A stretch of 64,000 nt of DNA from Chryseobacterium sp. JAH. Its GTDB lineage: Bacteria; Bacteroidota; Bacteroidia; Flavobacteriales; Weeksellaceae. Where the stretch lies: the NCBI RefSeq assembly GCF_001507335.1, contig NZ_LMAH01000003.1, forward strand, positions 620,001 to 684,000. Reading direction: 5' to 3'. A program made the translations under genes and the position numbers. Positions 27,701-37,260 of this stretch are shown here, one piece after another (positions within the stretch are counted from its first letter, which is position 1; every line of letters starts with the position of its first letter). Under the pieces are notes generated by a model. That model saw only the letters and a program-made list of their open reading frames with translations. It was not told the DNA's origin and did no database searches.

Positions 27701-28938
27701 AAAGTTTGAAACTCTTTCTTAGAAATTTTATCAATAACAGCGGGCATTATGTTTTTCTGTCGTTCTTTCTTGCTAAAATTTGTGGTTTTGCGGGGTCTTT
27801 ACTCATCATCAGATTACTGCCGGAAAATGAATTTGGAATTCTAAGTATCGTATTTTCGGTTTTCGCTATTTTTCTTCCCTTCACGGGTTTTGGTAGCGGA
27901 CAAAGCTTGATAAGATTTGGTGCAATTTCTTCAGATGAAAATGAAAAACAACAGATTTCGTCTTATTTTTTTTTCAGAGGAATCTTTTTTGAAATTCTGT
28001 TAATCATTGTATTTTTAAGCCTATCATTTTTTTATTTTAAGTACGACAATATTTTATCCATATTTGTTTTCTGTGCTATTCGGCTCGGAGGAATTTATTT
28101 TGCAAATCATATTCAGGCGTACTACCGGATTACTTCCAGAAATAAAACTTTTGCGACCATTAATAATGTAGTGAATGTAGGAGGTTTACTTTTAATACTC
28201 GTTTTGACTTATTTTTTTAAATTATACGGGTATCTTTTCGCCATTGCAATCACGCCGTATCTTTCATTATTGTGGCTCAAAAAAGATATTTATTCATCCA
28301 GGAAATTTATTCCCCCAAATTATAAAGTAATGTGGCGCTATGGTATGTTTACTGCTGCAACGTCGCTTATTTCTGAGACTTTGTTTTCTTTAGATATTAT
28401 TCTGCTGGGATTTCTGATGAATGAAAGTGCTGTTGCCCATTACCGTGTTGCAATTTTGATACCGTCGAACATTACTTTTTTGGCAGTGAGTTTTTTACAA
28501 AGTGATTTTCCGATACTTTCCAAAAATTATCAGAACAGGAAATTTCTAACATCTTATATTATCAATTTTCACAAGGTTTTTATTCCAATATGTGTCGCAA
28601 TTTTCATTTTTTTCATTTTTTTCGACCGATATATTTTGCATTTCATTTTTGGCGAAACATACGAAGACAATTCAGGATTATTGATAACTTTACTCATTGG
28701 TTTTAATTTAGGAATGCTTACCAGAAACTTATATGGAAACCTTCTTCCTGCAGTAGGGAAAATTGAGATCAATACATGGGTGAGCGCCTTCTCTCTACTT
28801 TGCCTAGCAGTGATCGCTTATTTGTTGATACCATCTTATGGCGTTTTTGGTATGGCGGTTGCGATGTCTTCAACCTTAGTGATTTCAGGTTTAGCATATC
28901 TTGTTTTTTTCTTTTTATACCTTAGGAAACTCTCATAG
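27697..28938 (+). CDS. Polysaccharide flippase (Wzx/MATE-like)
   Basis: The 413-residue integral membrane protein has about twelve hydrophobic helices. It belongs to the oligosaccharide flippase family that turns lipid-linked glycan units from the cytoplasmic to the periplasmic leaflet. The N-terminal region LPENEFGILSIVFSVFAIF is typical. It overlaps the glycosyltransferase stop codon by four bases, so the two are co-translated. With the FkbM and Methyltransf_24 enzymes this makes a small surface-glycan cluster. Polymerase and other transferases are not in the immediate neighbourhood. Confidence 0.88.
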   Translation: MKSLKLFLRNFINNSGHYVFLSFFLAKICGFAGSLLIIRLLPENEFGILSIVFSVFAIFLPFTGFGSGQSLIRFGAISSDENEKQQISSYFFFRGIFFEILLIIVFLSLSFFYFKYDNILSIFVFCAIRLGGIYFANHIQAYYRITSRNKTFATINNVVNVGGLLLILVLTYFFKLYGYLFAIAITPYLSLLWLKKDIYSSRKFIPPNYKVMWRYGMFTAATSLISETLFSLDIILLGFLMNESAVAHYRVAILIPSNITFLAVSFLQSDFPILSKNYQNRKFLTSYIINFHKVFIPICVAIFIFFIFFDRYILHFIFGETYEDNSGLLITLLIGFNLGMLTRNLYGNLLPAVGKIEINTWVSAFSLLCLAVIAYLLIPSYGVFGMAVAMSSTLVISGLAYLVFFFLYLRKLS

Positions 28939-28952
28939 TTATAAATCTTTCC

Positions 28953-28960
28953 TATCTTTG
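28953..28960 (+). promoter_or_regulatory. -7 promoter element, nearly leaderless gene
   Basis: TATCTTTG matches the TAnnTTTG consensus and ends five bases before the ATG of the next lipoprotein gene, so the transcript would start at or next to the start codon. The expected -33 TTTG is not evident. Confidence 0.35.
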
Positions 28961-28965
28961 CTTAT

Positions 28966-29481
28966 ATGAATAAATCGTTTTTCCTGACATTCATGGCATG
29001 TTGTACACTTCTAAGCTGCAGAAGTGATGAAGATTCTATTCAGAAAATCGATCAGATCATGAATTTTTATATTCAGGATGCAAATGGCAAAGATTTGTTA
29101 CGTCCTGGCCAAATCGGATCTTTCACAACAATCACACTGAATGATAATTTGGCAGCAACCGACGTTGCTCCGATTAGTTTTTCACCAAAAATGACAACTG
29201 ATTCTATCTTTTATCAAGAATATATTGCAGGGGCTACTAGACAGCTTGTAAACGGGAGCGATGCCAATTCTGAAAACAGACAATATCGCTCAGATGTAAG
29301 AGTCGCATTGACGAAGAAACTTACTGACAGTACATTTTCTGAAATTGATAACGATACATTACAGATTTTTTATAATTGGACACCTAGTATTTTTGAGGTT
29401 TCGAAAGTTCTTTACAACAATAATGAAGTACAGGTAACCAAAGATTCTGAGAATCGTAATATCGTGAAAATCACAAAATAA
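28966..29481 (+). CDS. Hypothetical lipoprotein
   Basis: The 171-residue protein has a lipoprotein signal (TLLSC; cysteine 18) and then a probably beta-rich domain with no motif I recognise. It contains many Asp, Asn and Thr residues. It stands between the flippase and serS, with a -7 promoter element immediately ahead of its start. Its function is unknown, and the family seems to be restricted to this group of bacteria, though I could not check this. Confidence 0.65.
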   Translation: MNKSFFLTFMACCTLLSCRSDEDSIQKIDQIMNFYIQDANGKDLLRPGQIGSFTTITLNDNLAATDVAPISFSPKMTTDSIFYQEYIAGATRQLVNGSDANSENRQYRSDVRVALTKKLTDSTFSEIDNDTLQIFYNWTPSIFEVSKVLYNNNEVQVTKDSENRNIVKITK

Positions 29482-29485
29482 TCTT

Positions 29486-29493
29486 TAAATTTG
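29486..29493 (+). promoter_or_regulatory. -7 promoter element of serS
   Basis: TAAATTTG matches TAnnTTTG exactly and lies 89 bases before the serS start, leaving a leader of about 80 bases. The -33 region is not a clear match. The leader shows no recognisable T-box or riboswitch. Confidence 0.35.
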
Positions 29494-29582
29494 CAAAGCA
29501 CGGTTCAATGTTGACGGGAAGGAGTTTTTTTGCTTAAAATGCTCACCACTTTCAACCTTAAACTTTTAAACTATAAACTTTT

Positions 29583-30851
29583 ATGTTACAAGTCAATTTT
29601 TTGCGCGAAAACAAAGAACGCGTTTTAGAAGGTCTTCAAAAAAGACAATTCAAGGGTCTTGAGTTGGTAGACGAGGCAATCGTTACCGACGAAGAGAGAA
29701 AAAGAATTCAGTTTGAATTAGATTCTCAACTTTCAGAAATCAATAAAATCTCGAAAGAGATCGGAATTCTAATGAAAGAAGGGAAAAGAGAAGAAGCTGA
29801 AGCCTCAAAATCTAAAACCGCACAGTTCAAAGAATCGAGCACAGAATTGAAGTCTCAACTGGAAGTGATTGAAAAAAAGTTGTTGGATATTCTGTATCAG
29901 ATTCCAAACGTACCTTACGAATTGGTTAAAGCCGGAGTTTCTGCAGACGATAACGAAATTATTTACCAGTCTCACGATGTTGAAGGTTTGGGTGAAGGCG
30001 CAATTCCACATTGGGAACTGGCTAAGAAATATAACCTGATTGATTTTGAACTGGGTGTTAAAATTGCAGGAGCCGGTTTTCCGGTTTATTTTGGGAAAGG
30101 AGCAAGATTGCAGAGAGCTTTGGTTCAGTATTTTTTGGATAAAAATGTGGATGCTGGTTATTTGGAAGTGAATCCGCCTCATGTTGTTAATGAAGCTTCA
30201 GGATATGGAACAGGACAGTTGCCGGACAAGGAAGGGCAGATGTACTATATCAATGCAGACGATTTATATTTAATTCCAACAGCGGAAGTGCCGGTTACGA
30301 ATTTGTACCGTGATGTTTTGTTGGATGAAAAAGACCTTCCGATTAAAAATACAGCATTTTCTCAGTGTTATAGGAGAGAAGCGGGAAGTTACGGTGCTCA
30401 CGTAAGAGGTCTTAACCGTCTTCATCAGTTTGAGAAAGTAGAAATTGTAAGATTAGAAAAGCCTGAGAATTCTTATTCAGTTTTGGAAGAAATGGTAGAA
30501 CATATCAAAGAAATCCTGACTGATCTTGAATTGCCTTACAGAGTTTTAAGATTATGTGGCGGAGATACCGGTTTTGCTTCTGCGATGACCTACGATTTCG
30601 AAGTTTGGAGTGCTGCTCAGGAAAAATGGCTGGAAGTAAGTTCAGTTTCAAATTTTGAAACCTTCCAGGCCAACAGATTGAAGTGCCGTTACAAAGCGGA
30701 CGGAAAAACTCAGTTGGTGCATACGTTAAATGGTTCTGCTATGGCATTGCCAAGAATTATGGCGGCTTTGCTTGAAAATAATCAAACTGCAGAAGGTATT
30801 AAGCTTCCTAAGAAAATCGCAGAGTACGCGAAGTTTGAATTTATTAATTAA
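29583..30851 (+). CDS. serS: Seryl-tRNA synthetase
   Basis: The 422-residue class II synthetase charges tRNA-Ser in the cytosol. The N-terminal long coiled-coil arm (about 25-105) contacts the long variable arm of tRNA-Ser. Motif 2 is FSQCYRREAGSYGAHVRGL near residue 260, and motif 3 is GSAMALPRIMAALLEN near 385. The length is normal. The start at 29583 opens with MLQVNFLREN, typical of the family. It is closed by a strong bidirectional-looking terminator. Confidence 0.97.
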   Translation: MLQVNFLRENKERVLEGLQKRQFKGLELVDEAIVTDEERKRIQFELDSQLSEINKISKEIGILMKEGKREEAEASKSKTAQFKESSTELKSQLEVIEKKLLDILYQIPNVPYELVKAGVSADDNEIIYQSHDVEGLGEGAIPHWELAKKYNLIDFELGVKIAGAGFPVYFGKGARLQRALVQYFLDKNVDAGYLEVNPPHVVNEASGYGTGQLPDKEGQMYYINADDLYLIPTAEVPVTNLYRDVLLDEKDLPIKNTAFSQCYRREAGSYGAHVRGLNRLHQFEKVEIVRLEKPENSYSVLEEMVEHIKEILTDLELPYRVLRLCGGDTGFASAMTYDFEVWSAAQEKWLEVSSVSNFETFQANRLKCRYKADGKTQLVHTLNGSAMALPRIMAALLENNQTAEGIKLPKKIAEYAKFEFIN

Positions 30852-30871
30852 CAGTCTGTTTTTATATAAAT

Positions 30872-30897
30872 AAAGCCACCGAAATTTCGGTGGCTTT
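30872..30897 (+). terminator. Terminator of serS
   Basis: A perfect 26-base palindrome centred on AAATTT is followed by TTTTG. The symmetrical A and T flanks would let it stop transcription from either side. Confidence 0.8.
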
Positions 30898-30995
30898 TGT
30901 TTGATGATTTATCTAGTTATCTGTTGACAGTGCGTACTGGTTTTTTGAATGTGAACAAAATAATAGTTCAGCTACTATAGATGATTTGACAATTT

Positions 30996-31103
30996 TTAGA
31001 TTGTAGGAGTCACTCCCTTTGTATGTGGATTTTGAAATTGGTAATAGAGAATTGGTAAAATTAAAACTATTGTCCAAATTATGATTGTACTTTTAGCCGT
31101 GTA
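30996..31103 (-). pseudogene. Possible tail of a lost membrane protein
   Basis: On the minus strand a stop-to-stop frame of 35 codons reads as a hydrophobic helix flanked by polar residues (segment STIIIWTIVLILPILYY). No start codon is present. It lies in the 224-base gap between the serS terminator and the SafE-like gene. It could be chance, since AT-rich DNA readily encodes hydrophobic stretches. The rest of the gap shows nothing. Confidence 0.15.
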
Positions 31104-31121
31104 TTAATTTGAACTATCTAA

Positions 31122-31886
31122 TCAATGACAGTTCGCATTATGTGGATGTGTACTGTGATCTCCCGGTAAGTGACATTCACCATTGTTATCTTTAGAAACT
31201 GTCATCGCTTCAGCTTTTGGAGAGAGGTAAGGAATCCCCAATTCTAAACCTCGAACAATAAATAATCCACCAAGAATAATCATGATGACAGGAATGGCTT
31301 TTAAAATTTTAAATCTGAAAGCTTGATTCATCAGATTTCCGACCAGAACTACGGCAAACATGAATGGAAGTGTTCCCAATCCGAATAAAGCCATGTATGA
31401 AGCTCCCTGCCATATTCCGCCTGCTGCTAAACTTGCGGTTAAAGCCATATAAACCATTCCGCATGGAAGAAATCCATTAAGAATTCCTGTGGTGAATCTT
31501 GATCGGTAATCTGCTTTCTGTAAAAGTTTACCTAAATTAAATTTTACTTTAAATAGAAATTTAGATAGAAAAGGAATTTTTGAAGCAAAGTCTTTTCCTC
31601 CAAATGAAAATAATGCCATCACAATCAGTAAAACCCCCACAGCAATCGTTAAATACTGCTGAAAACCTGCCATCTCAAAACCTTCACCGATAATTCCTAG
31701 AATCCCACCGAGCAAAGCATAAGTGAAAATTCTTCCGAACTGATAGGTTAAATTCTGGAGGTAAAAATTAGTTGCCTGTTTTTTTGTGAGTCCCATCGAC
31801 AAAGCAATAGGGCCACACATTCCGATACAGTGAAAACCGGATGCAAAACCTAAAGCGATTGCTGATAGTAAAAGTGCTATTTCCAT
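31122..31886 (-). CDS. Sulfite exporter TauE/SafE-like (DsbD_2) membrane protein of the cbb3 operon
   Basis: The 254-residue inner-membrane protein has six helices of the UreH/DsbD_2 type, with paired CxxxCG-like segments (SGFHCIGMCGPIALSMG near residue 15 and NGFLPCGMVYMALT near 140). The C-terminal tail is rich in histidine (HLPGDHSTHPHNANCH), which suggests metal, probably copper, binding. It overlaps ccoH by ten bases at the end of the cbb3 operon. It is likely to help copper delivery to or assembly of the oxidase, inferred from position and tail. Confidence 0.85.
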   Translation of the reverse strand: MEIALLLSAIALGFASGFHCIGMCGPIALSMGLTKKQATNFYLQNLTYQFGRIFTYALLGGILGIIGEGFEMAGFQQYLTIAVGVLLIVMALFSFGGKDFASKIPFLSKFLFKVKFNLGKLLQKADYRSRFTTGILNGFLPCGMVYMALTASLAAGGIWQGASYMALFGLGTLPFMFAVVLVGNLMNQAFRFKILKAIPVIMIILGGLFIVRGLELGIPYLSPKAEAMTVSKDNNGECHLPGDHSTHPHNANCH

Positions 31887-32329
31887 ATCACATCATAATC
31901 CAGTCGGTAGTCTGTCTTGTCGGTAGTCCACATCAATCGTAACGTATAATTTCCCTTTGTCAAAACCTTGGCAGGAATAGTGAATGACTGATTGGCATCG
32001 AGCTGTTCAGATCTTTTGATATCTAAATTCTGATCGTCTGATCTGTTGAGTACAAATTTAATTTTAGAATTTGCATTGTTGATCGTTGCAGGAAAAGTCA
32101 TTTTAATTCCTTCCGTAGTTTGCGAATACGCCGGTTTTTCCTGTAGCGTGTCTGCTCGTCTTTTAGCATCGATAACGGTTTGGTATTCCAATTCCTCTTC
32201 GTAGTATTTGTCGGTTACCATTTCTGAATTTTTCTGTCCGTTTGGAAACAGAAACAGCATTGATAAAATAAATATAATAAATGAGCCTAGTGCCAATAAT
32301 ACACCGTGTCCCCAAGTAAAATTTTTCAT
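31877..32329 (-). CDS. ccoH: CcoH/FixH cbb3 oxidase assembly protein
   Basis: The 150-residue protein has one N-terminal membrane helix (about 9-30) followed by the FixH signature EMVTDKYYEEELEYQ. A periplasmic beta-sandwich then runs to the end. FixH is needed for cbb3 oxidase assembly and may help copper or haem insertion. It lies 12 bases after ccoG and overlaps the following SafE-like gene by ten bases. Confidence 0.9.
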   Translation of the reverse strand: MKNFTWGHGVLLALGSFIIFILSMLFLFPNGQKNSEMVTDKYYEEELEYQTVIDAKRRADTLQEKPAYSQTTEGIKMTFPATINNANSKIKFVLNRSDDQNLDIKRSEQLDANQSFTIPAKVLTKGNYTLRLMWTTDKTDYRLDYDVIWK

Positions 32330-32341
32330 TATTATAGAAAA

Positions 32342-33796
32342 TTAAAATTGTAATTTAAATGGTCCTTCGAAATAAGTTTCATAGGAATCGATAAGCTCGC
32401 CTTTCATGTCATAAACACCGATGGTGATGTTTTGTTTAGACAGCTTCATGGCGTTTTCAGGGAAGCTGATGTTAATCGTTCCTTTGGTAATTTTATCTCT
32501 GTTCACTGTAATTTTGCTTGATCCACTAGAGCTGATTTCGCCTTTTGCAGGTTCGATTACTTTAATGGTAACTACTTTTTTATCGTTGGTCTTATTCAGG
32601 AAAGTATAATTGTAGGTATTGGTAATTTTTCCTTCTCTTACAAAGAATGTACTTCCTGCCGGTTTGATGAATTTGGCTTCCATCTCCCCTCGGCTTGACA
32701 GTAGATATCCTAGAAATCCTACCAATAAAACAAGAACTACAGCAAAGCCTCTCATTCTTCCGGTAAATTTGTATGGTGCTCCGGTTTCTATTTCTTTTTC
32801 TGATGCATAACGTACCAGACCTTTCGGTAAACCTACTTTTTCCATGACTTCGTCACAGGCATCGATGCATGCTGTACAGTTGATGCATTCCAGCTGCTGT
32901 CCGTCTCTGATGTCGATTCCTGTCGGACAAACGACAACACATTGATAACAGTCGATACAGTCACCTTTTCCTGCTGCTTTACGATCTTCGCCTTTTCTCC
33001 ATTTTGAACGGTTTTCGCCTCTGTTGAAATCGTAAAATACATTGATGGTTTCTTTGTCAATCAAAACGCCCTGCAATCTTCCGTAAGGACAAACCAGTGT
33101 ACAAACCTGTTCTCTGAACCATGCAAACACAAAATAAAATGCTGCGGTGAAAAGAATCATTACAATAAAATTAGTAGGATGTGCAAATGGTCCGTCTGAA
33201 ACAATGTCGAGAACCTGCTGGTAACCCACAATGTACATAAACATAAAATGGGTAATAATCAATGAGATGACAACATAGATTGACCATTTCAAGCTTCTTT
33301 TCCAGATTTTCTCGCTGTTCCATTCCTGTCGGTCGAGCTTCATCTGCTTGTTTCGATCTCCTTCAATTAGATATTCAATTTTACGAAAGATAGATTCCAT
33401 AAAAATTGTCTGAGGACATATCCACCCGCAGAAAATTCTTCCGAATGCAATCGTAAAAATGATGATAAATAGGAGAGAGGCAATTGCTCCCAAAGTAAGG
33501 ATGAAGAAGTCTTGCGGGTAGAAAGGCTGCCCCACGATGAAAAACTCTCTGTCGATCACATTAAATAAAAAGAAAGGATTGCCATTGATCTTTATAAACG
33601 GCACGATGAAATAAACAGCCAGTAATAAATAACTGACGATGTTTCGGTAATTGGTGTACTTACCTTTTGGTTTCTTAGGAAAAACCCATTTTCTCTTTCC
33701 GGATTGTTCCATTGTACCTATAGAATCTCTATAGGTTTCAGGATCTAAAACCTGTCCCTGTCCGCCGCGTAGAATTTCTTCTTCTTTATCTGACAT
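32342..33796 (-). CDS. ccoG: CcoG/FixG cytochrome c oxidase accessory protein
   Basis: The 484-residue inner-membrane protein has about five helices and two [4Fe-4S] clusters in the block CIDCYQCVVVCP followed by CINCTACIDACD (near residue 280). A C-terminal periplasmic Ig-like domain comes after a further helix (about 345-365). CcoG is a cupric reductase needed for copper insertion into cbb3 oxidase. The N-terminus carries an acidic cytoplasmic stretch before the first helix. It is 97 bases after ccoP. Confidence 0.95.
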   Translation of the reverse strand: MSDKEEEILRGGQGQVLDPETYRDSIGTMEQSGKRKWVFPKKPKGKYTNYRNIVSYLLLAVYFIVPFIKINGNPFFLFNVIDREFFIVGQPFYPQDFFILTLGAIASLLFIIIFTIAFGRIFCGWICPQTIFMESIFRKIEYLIEGDRNKQMKLDRQEWNSEKIWKRSLKWSIYVVISLIITHFMFMYIVGYQQVLDIVSDGPFAHPTNFIVMILFTAAFYFVFAWFREQVCTLVCPYGRLQGVLIDKETINVFYDFNRGENRSKWRKGEDRKAAGKGDCIDCYQCVVVCPTGIDIRDGQQLECINCTACIDACDEVMEKVGLPKGLVRYASEKEIETGAPYKFTGRMRGFAVVLVLLVGFLGYLLSSRGEMEAKFIKPAGSTFFVREGKITNTYNYTFLNKTNDKKVVTIKVIEPAKGEISSSGSSKITVNRDKITKGTINISFPENAMKLSKQNITIGVYDMKGELIDSYETYFEGPFKLQF

Positions 33797-33893
33797 TATA
33801 GTTTGGTTTTATTAAAAAAAAGAAAAAACATAATTCGTTACTATTTTTTAATTTAATAACAAATTATGTTTAATCATATTTTAAAGTTTTAGT

Positions 33894-34772
33894 TTACTGT
33901 TTCTCCCACTTAGCTTCGTCACCATAAGCTGGTGCACCGCCCTGAGCCGGAGTAATTGGTGGCTGTTCTTGGTTGATGTGGTATACATACGCCGCAACAT
34001 TCTGAATGTCTCTTCCTGTAAGTACTCCGTTTTTACCCCAAGCCTGCATTGCAGTTCCTGTAACTCCATTTTCTACAACGTGGAATACGTTTTTGAATAA
34101 TGTTTTTTCAGGTTGGTTGTGCCAGAAGTTATCTGTCAGGTTAGGACCGATACCTCCTTTACCACCGTCTGAGTGACAAGATACACAGTTTGTTTTGAAA
34201 ACCTCTTCACCTGCTGCGATATTGTCTTCAGAGAATGCTGCAGTTTCTATCGTTACCTGTGGCTGAGTTTCTTCATACTTTGTAATGCTTGCAATTTGCT
34301 CTTTATATTCAGCTTCATACTCAGTCAATGGATGTGCAAAATCTGTGAACGAATATGCACATATATACACTGCACAAAATACTGTACCAAACCAGAATAA
34401 ACCTACCCACCATTTTGGTAATTGGTTATCCAACTCCATGATGCCATCGAAACCGTGATCGATCAGAATGTCTTTCTCTTCAGTTTCAGATTGCTTTTTG
34501 AAAGCTGCATCATACTGTCTTCTCAAGAAAGGAATTTTCTTTTCATTAAGATAGGCTGCCTTTTCTTCTGGAGTTAGTTTTTTGAATTTATTGTTTTCAA
34601 TTAAATCTCCGATTGCGCTGTGAATGTATGCCAAGATTGCACTGATCACTACCGTTCCCCAGAAATATGGTGATGCTAAAAACGAATAGCTCTGTACAAA
34701 CAAATAATAAAAGATTACCAATAATACTGTTATTATTAAAATGTTTACAAAAACAGGTGTTCTTTGTCTCAT
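33894..34772 (-). CDS. ccoP: cbb3 oxidase subunit CcoP with a single haem c
   Basis: The 292-residue protein has two hydrophobic segments at the N-terminus (about 12-50), a cytoplasmic Lys/Glu-rich loop, another membrane span (about 125-145), and one cytochrome c domain with CVSCH near residue 194. Proteobacterial CcoP has two haem c groups. Only one CxxCH is seen here, as is usual in Bacteroidetes. The distal methionine is probably in GTAMQAWG. It passes electrons to CcoO/CcoN. It is ten bases after ccoQ. Confidence 0.93.
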   Translation of the reverse strand: MRQRTPVFVNILIITVLLVIFYYLFVQSYSFLASPYFWGTVVISAILAYIHSAIGDLIENNKFKKLTPEEKAAYLNEKKIPFLRRQYDAAFKKQSETEEKDILIDHGFDGIMELDNQLPKWWVGLFWFGTVFCAVYICAYSFTDFAHPLTEYEAEYKEQIASITKYEETQPQVTIETAAFSEDNIAAGEEVFKTNCVSCHSDGGKGGIGPNLTDNFWHNQPEKTLFKNVFHVVENGVTGTAMQAWGKNGVLTGRDIQNVAAYVYHINQEQPPITPAQGGAPAYGDEAKWEKQ

Positions 34773-34782
34773 AATAAATAGT

Positions 34783-34980
34783 TTAATTTTTCAAATTAAC
34801 GTCATCTTGGTCATCCTCAAGAGGTGCATGCTCTTCTTCTTTGTAATATTTTTTAGGTCTGCTAAAGACATAGATTACTAAAGCAATGAAGAACAACATA
34901 AAGAAAATCAGAGCCAAAGTTTGATACAAACCTGCATTTTCCGTATTGGATAATATATCTTTAAAGTTCTGAGGAATCAT
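34783..34980 (-). CDS. ccoQ: cbb3 oxidase small subunit CcoQ
   Basis: The 65-residue protein has one membrane helix (about 20-40, LALIFFMLFFIALVIYVF), the conserved SRPKKYYKEEE after it, and an acidic tail. This is the FixQ/CcoQ pattern, the small subunit that stabilises the cbb3 complex. It lies between ccoNO and ccoP in the expected order. Confidence 0.9.
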   Translation of the reverse strand: MIPQNFKDILSNTENAGLYQTLALIFFMLFFIALVIYVFSRPKKYYKEEEHAPLEDDQDDVNLKN

Positions 34981-34993
34981 GAGAGGTTAATGT

Positions 34994-37255
34994 TTAGTTA
35001 TTACTCGCAGTTTTTATTTCTGTCGTTTTAATATCGGTACCCAATCTTTGCAGATAAGAGATTAACGCTACAATTTCTTTCTTTTCAAGCTTCACATCCG
35101 GTCTCTTAGCATATTCCGTTTTTAAATCGGCTGCTTCAGAGAAGATATCTTTTACAATTTTTGCTGCCTGATTGTCTGCCCATTGATCAGCAGAATCAAT
35201 CTGAGCTTTTGTATAAGGTACTTCAAAAGATTTTTTCATCAAGGTCATCTTGTCAACCATCTTAGATCTGTCTAAGTTAGTAGCGATCAACCAAGGGTAA
35301 CGAGGCATAATAGAACCTGCAGATGTAGATCTTGGGTTATACATGTGTTTGTAATGCCAAGAACTTGGGTTTTTACCACCTTCTCTATGCAAATCTGGTC
35401 CTGTTCTTTTAGATCCCCAAAGGAAAGGTCTGTCGTAAATAAATTCACCTGCCTTAGAGTACTGTCCGTTTTTACCGTTAAATCTTACAATCTCGTCTCT
35501 GAATGGTCTTACCATCTGAGAGTGACAAGCATTACAACCTTCACGGATGTAAATATCTCTACCCTCTAATTCTAGTGGTGAGTAAGGTTTTACTGCTGAA
35601 ATTGTTGGAACACTCTTATCTAATGAAAGTGTTGGAACAATTTCGATCAAACTTCCGATTGATATAGTGATGAAAGATAAAATACCTAATAGTACCGGCA
35701 TTCTTTCTAACCAAAGGTGAGTACCTTCTCCTTCTTTTCTTTTCTTGCTGATGATTGCCAAAGCCGGAGCTTCTGCTGGAACTTCTTTTTGAAATGATCC
35801 TTTTCTAACGGTAGCAAAAACATTGACTACCATCAATAGACCTCCAGAAAGATATAAGAAACCTCCTAAAAATCTTAATTTATAATAAGGGATAATTGCA
35901 GTTACAGTATCTAGCCAGTTTTTCCATAATAATGTTCCGTCTGGGTTGAATTGTTTCCACATTAAACCTTGAGTAAATCCTGCAATATACATTGGCACTG
36001 CATAGAAAATGATTCCTAAAGTACCTAACCAGAAATGCCAGTTAGCTAATTTTACAGACCAAATTTTTGTTCTCCACATAATCGGCACCAAATAATAGAT
36101 AACACCGAATGCCATGAAACCATTCCATCCTAATGCACCTAAGTGTACGTGACCAATAACCCAGTCAGTAAAGTGACCAATTTTGTTGATGTTTTTTGTT
36201 GCTAAAAGCGGTCCTTCAAAAGTTGCCATACCATAACATGTAACTGCAACCACGAAGAATTTCAATATCGGGTTTTCTCTCACTTTATCCCATGCTCCTC
36301 TCAATGTAAGAAGACCATTCAGCATACCTCCCCAAGATGGTGCTATAAGCATGATTGAGAATCCTGTAGAAACTGCCTGTACCCAAGCTGGAAGAGCTGT
36401 GTACTGAAGGTGGTGAGGTCCAGCCCAGATATATACGAAAATTAATGACCAGAAGTGAATAATTGATAGCTTGTAAGAAAATACAGGTCTGTCAGCTGCT
36501 TTCGGTAAGAAGTAATACATCAAACCTAAAACTGGTGTTGTCAATACGAATGCAACCGCATTATGACCATACCACCACTGAACAATAGCATCTTTTACTC
36601 CGGCATAAACCGAATAAGATTTCCATCCTGAGAATGACAACGGAACTTCAAGGTTGTTGAAAATATGCAACATTGCCACTGCAATCCAAGTACCGATGTA
36701 GAACCAAATTGCTACATACAAGTGTCTTACTCTTCTTTTTGCGATTGTCAGGAACATGTTCGCTCCAAATATAATCCAAGAGAATGCAATCAATATGTCG
36801 ATTGGCCACTCATGTTCTGCATATTCTTTTGAAGTGTTGATCCCCATAAAGAATGTGATGAACGTAGCAACAATCATCAACTGCCAAGTCCAGAAATGTA
36901 ACCAAGATAATGTATCGCTGTACATTCTTGCTTTTAATAATCTTTGTAATGAGTAATAAATACCGGTATAAACGATATTACATACAAATGCCCAAATTAC
37001 GGTGTTGGTGTGAAGCATTCTAATTCTTCCAAAACCAAACGCACCATGAGTGTTGATCAAACCTTGAATATCTCCGGATGACAGACTTTTAATCGTCGTA
37101 TCATCGGTCCCGAATAAAAATTCAGGAAGTTCAGGGTAGAAAAGCATTAATGCTGCCGTAAGCCCAAACACGAATCCTATAATTCCAAAAACTATGGTCG
37201 CGTATAGGAATGCCCGAACAATACTGTTGTCATAACTAAACTTTTGTGTCTCCAT
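34994..37255 (-). CDS. ccoNO: Fused cbb3 oxidase subunits CcoN-CcoO
   Basis: The 753-residue protein joins the catalytic haem-copper subunit CcoN (about 1-480, twelve or more helices) to the mono-haem subunit CcoO (about 515-753). Copper and haem histidines are visible in the phrases WWYGHNAVAFV and WVIGHVHLGALGWN. The haem c site is GCNACHSQM near residue 577. The complex reduces oxygen to water with high affinity, pumping protons, and supports growth at low oxygen. N-O fusion is common in Bacteroidetes. It lies directly after ccoS (five bases). Confidence 0.96.
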   Translation of the reverse strand: METQKFSYDNSIVRAFLYATIVFGIIGFVFGLTAALMLFYPELPEFLFGTDDTTIKSLSSGDIQGLINTHGAFGFGRIRMLHTNTVIWAFVCNIVYTGIYYSLQRLLKARMYSDTLSWLHFWTWQLMIVATFITFFMGINTSKEYAEHEWPIDILIAFSWIIFGANMFLTIAKRRVRHLYVAIWFYIGTWIAVAMLHIFNNLEVPLSFSGWKSYSVYAGVKDAIVQWWYGHNAVAFVLTTPVLGLMYYFLPKAADRPVFSYKLSIIHFWSLIFVYIWAGPHHLQYTALPAWVQAVSTGFSIMLIAPSWGGMLNGLLTLRGAWDKVRENPILKFFVVAVTCYGMATFEGPLLATKNINKIGHFTDWVIGHVHLGALGWNGFMAFGVIYYLVPIMWRTKIWSVKLANWHFWLGTLGIIFYAVPMYIAGFTQGLMWKQFNPDGTLLWKNWLDTVTAIIPYYKLRFLGGFLYLSGGLLMVVNVFATVRKGSFQKEVPAEAPALAIISKKRKEGEGTHLWLERMPVLLGILSFITISIGSLIEIVPTLSLDKSVPTISAVKPYSPLELEGRDIYIREGCNACHSQMVRPFRDEIVRFNGKNGQYSKAGEFIYDRPFLWGSKRTGPDLHREGGKNPSSWHYKHMYNPRSTSAGSIMPRYPWLIATNLDRSKMVDKMTLMKKSFEVPYTKAQIDSADQWADNQAAKIVKDIFSEAADLKTEYAKRPDVKLEKKEIVALISYLQRLGTDIKTTEIKTASNN

Positions 37256-37260
37256 ACTAA

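Noticed and set aside
29494..29582. A T-box or other riboswitch in the serS leader
   Set aside because: No T-box sequence or specifier stem was seen, and T-box control is not typical of Bacteroidetes.
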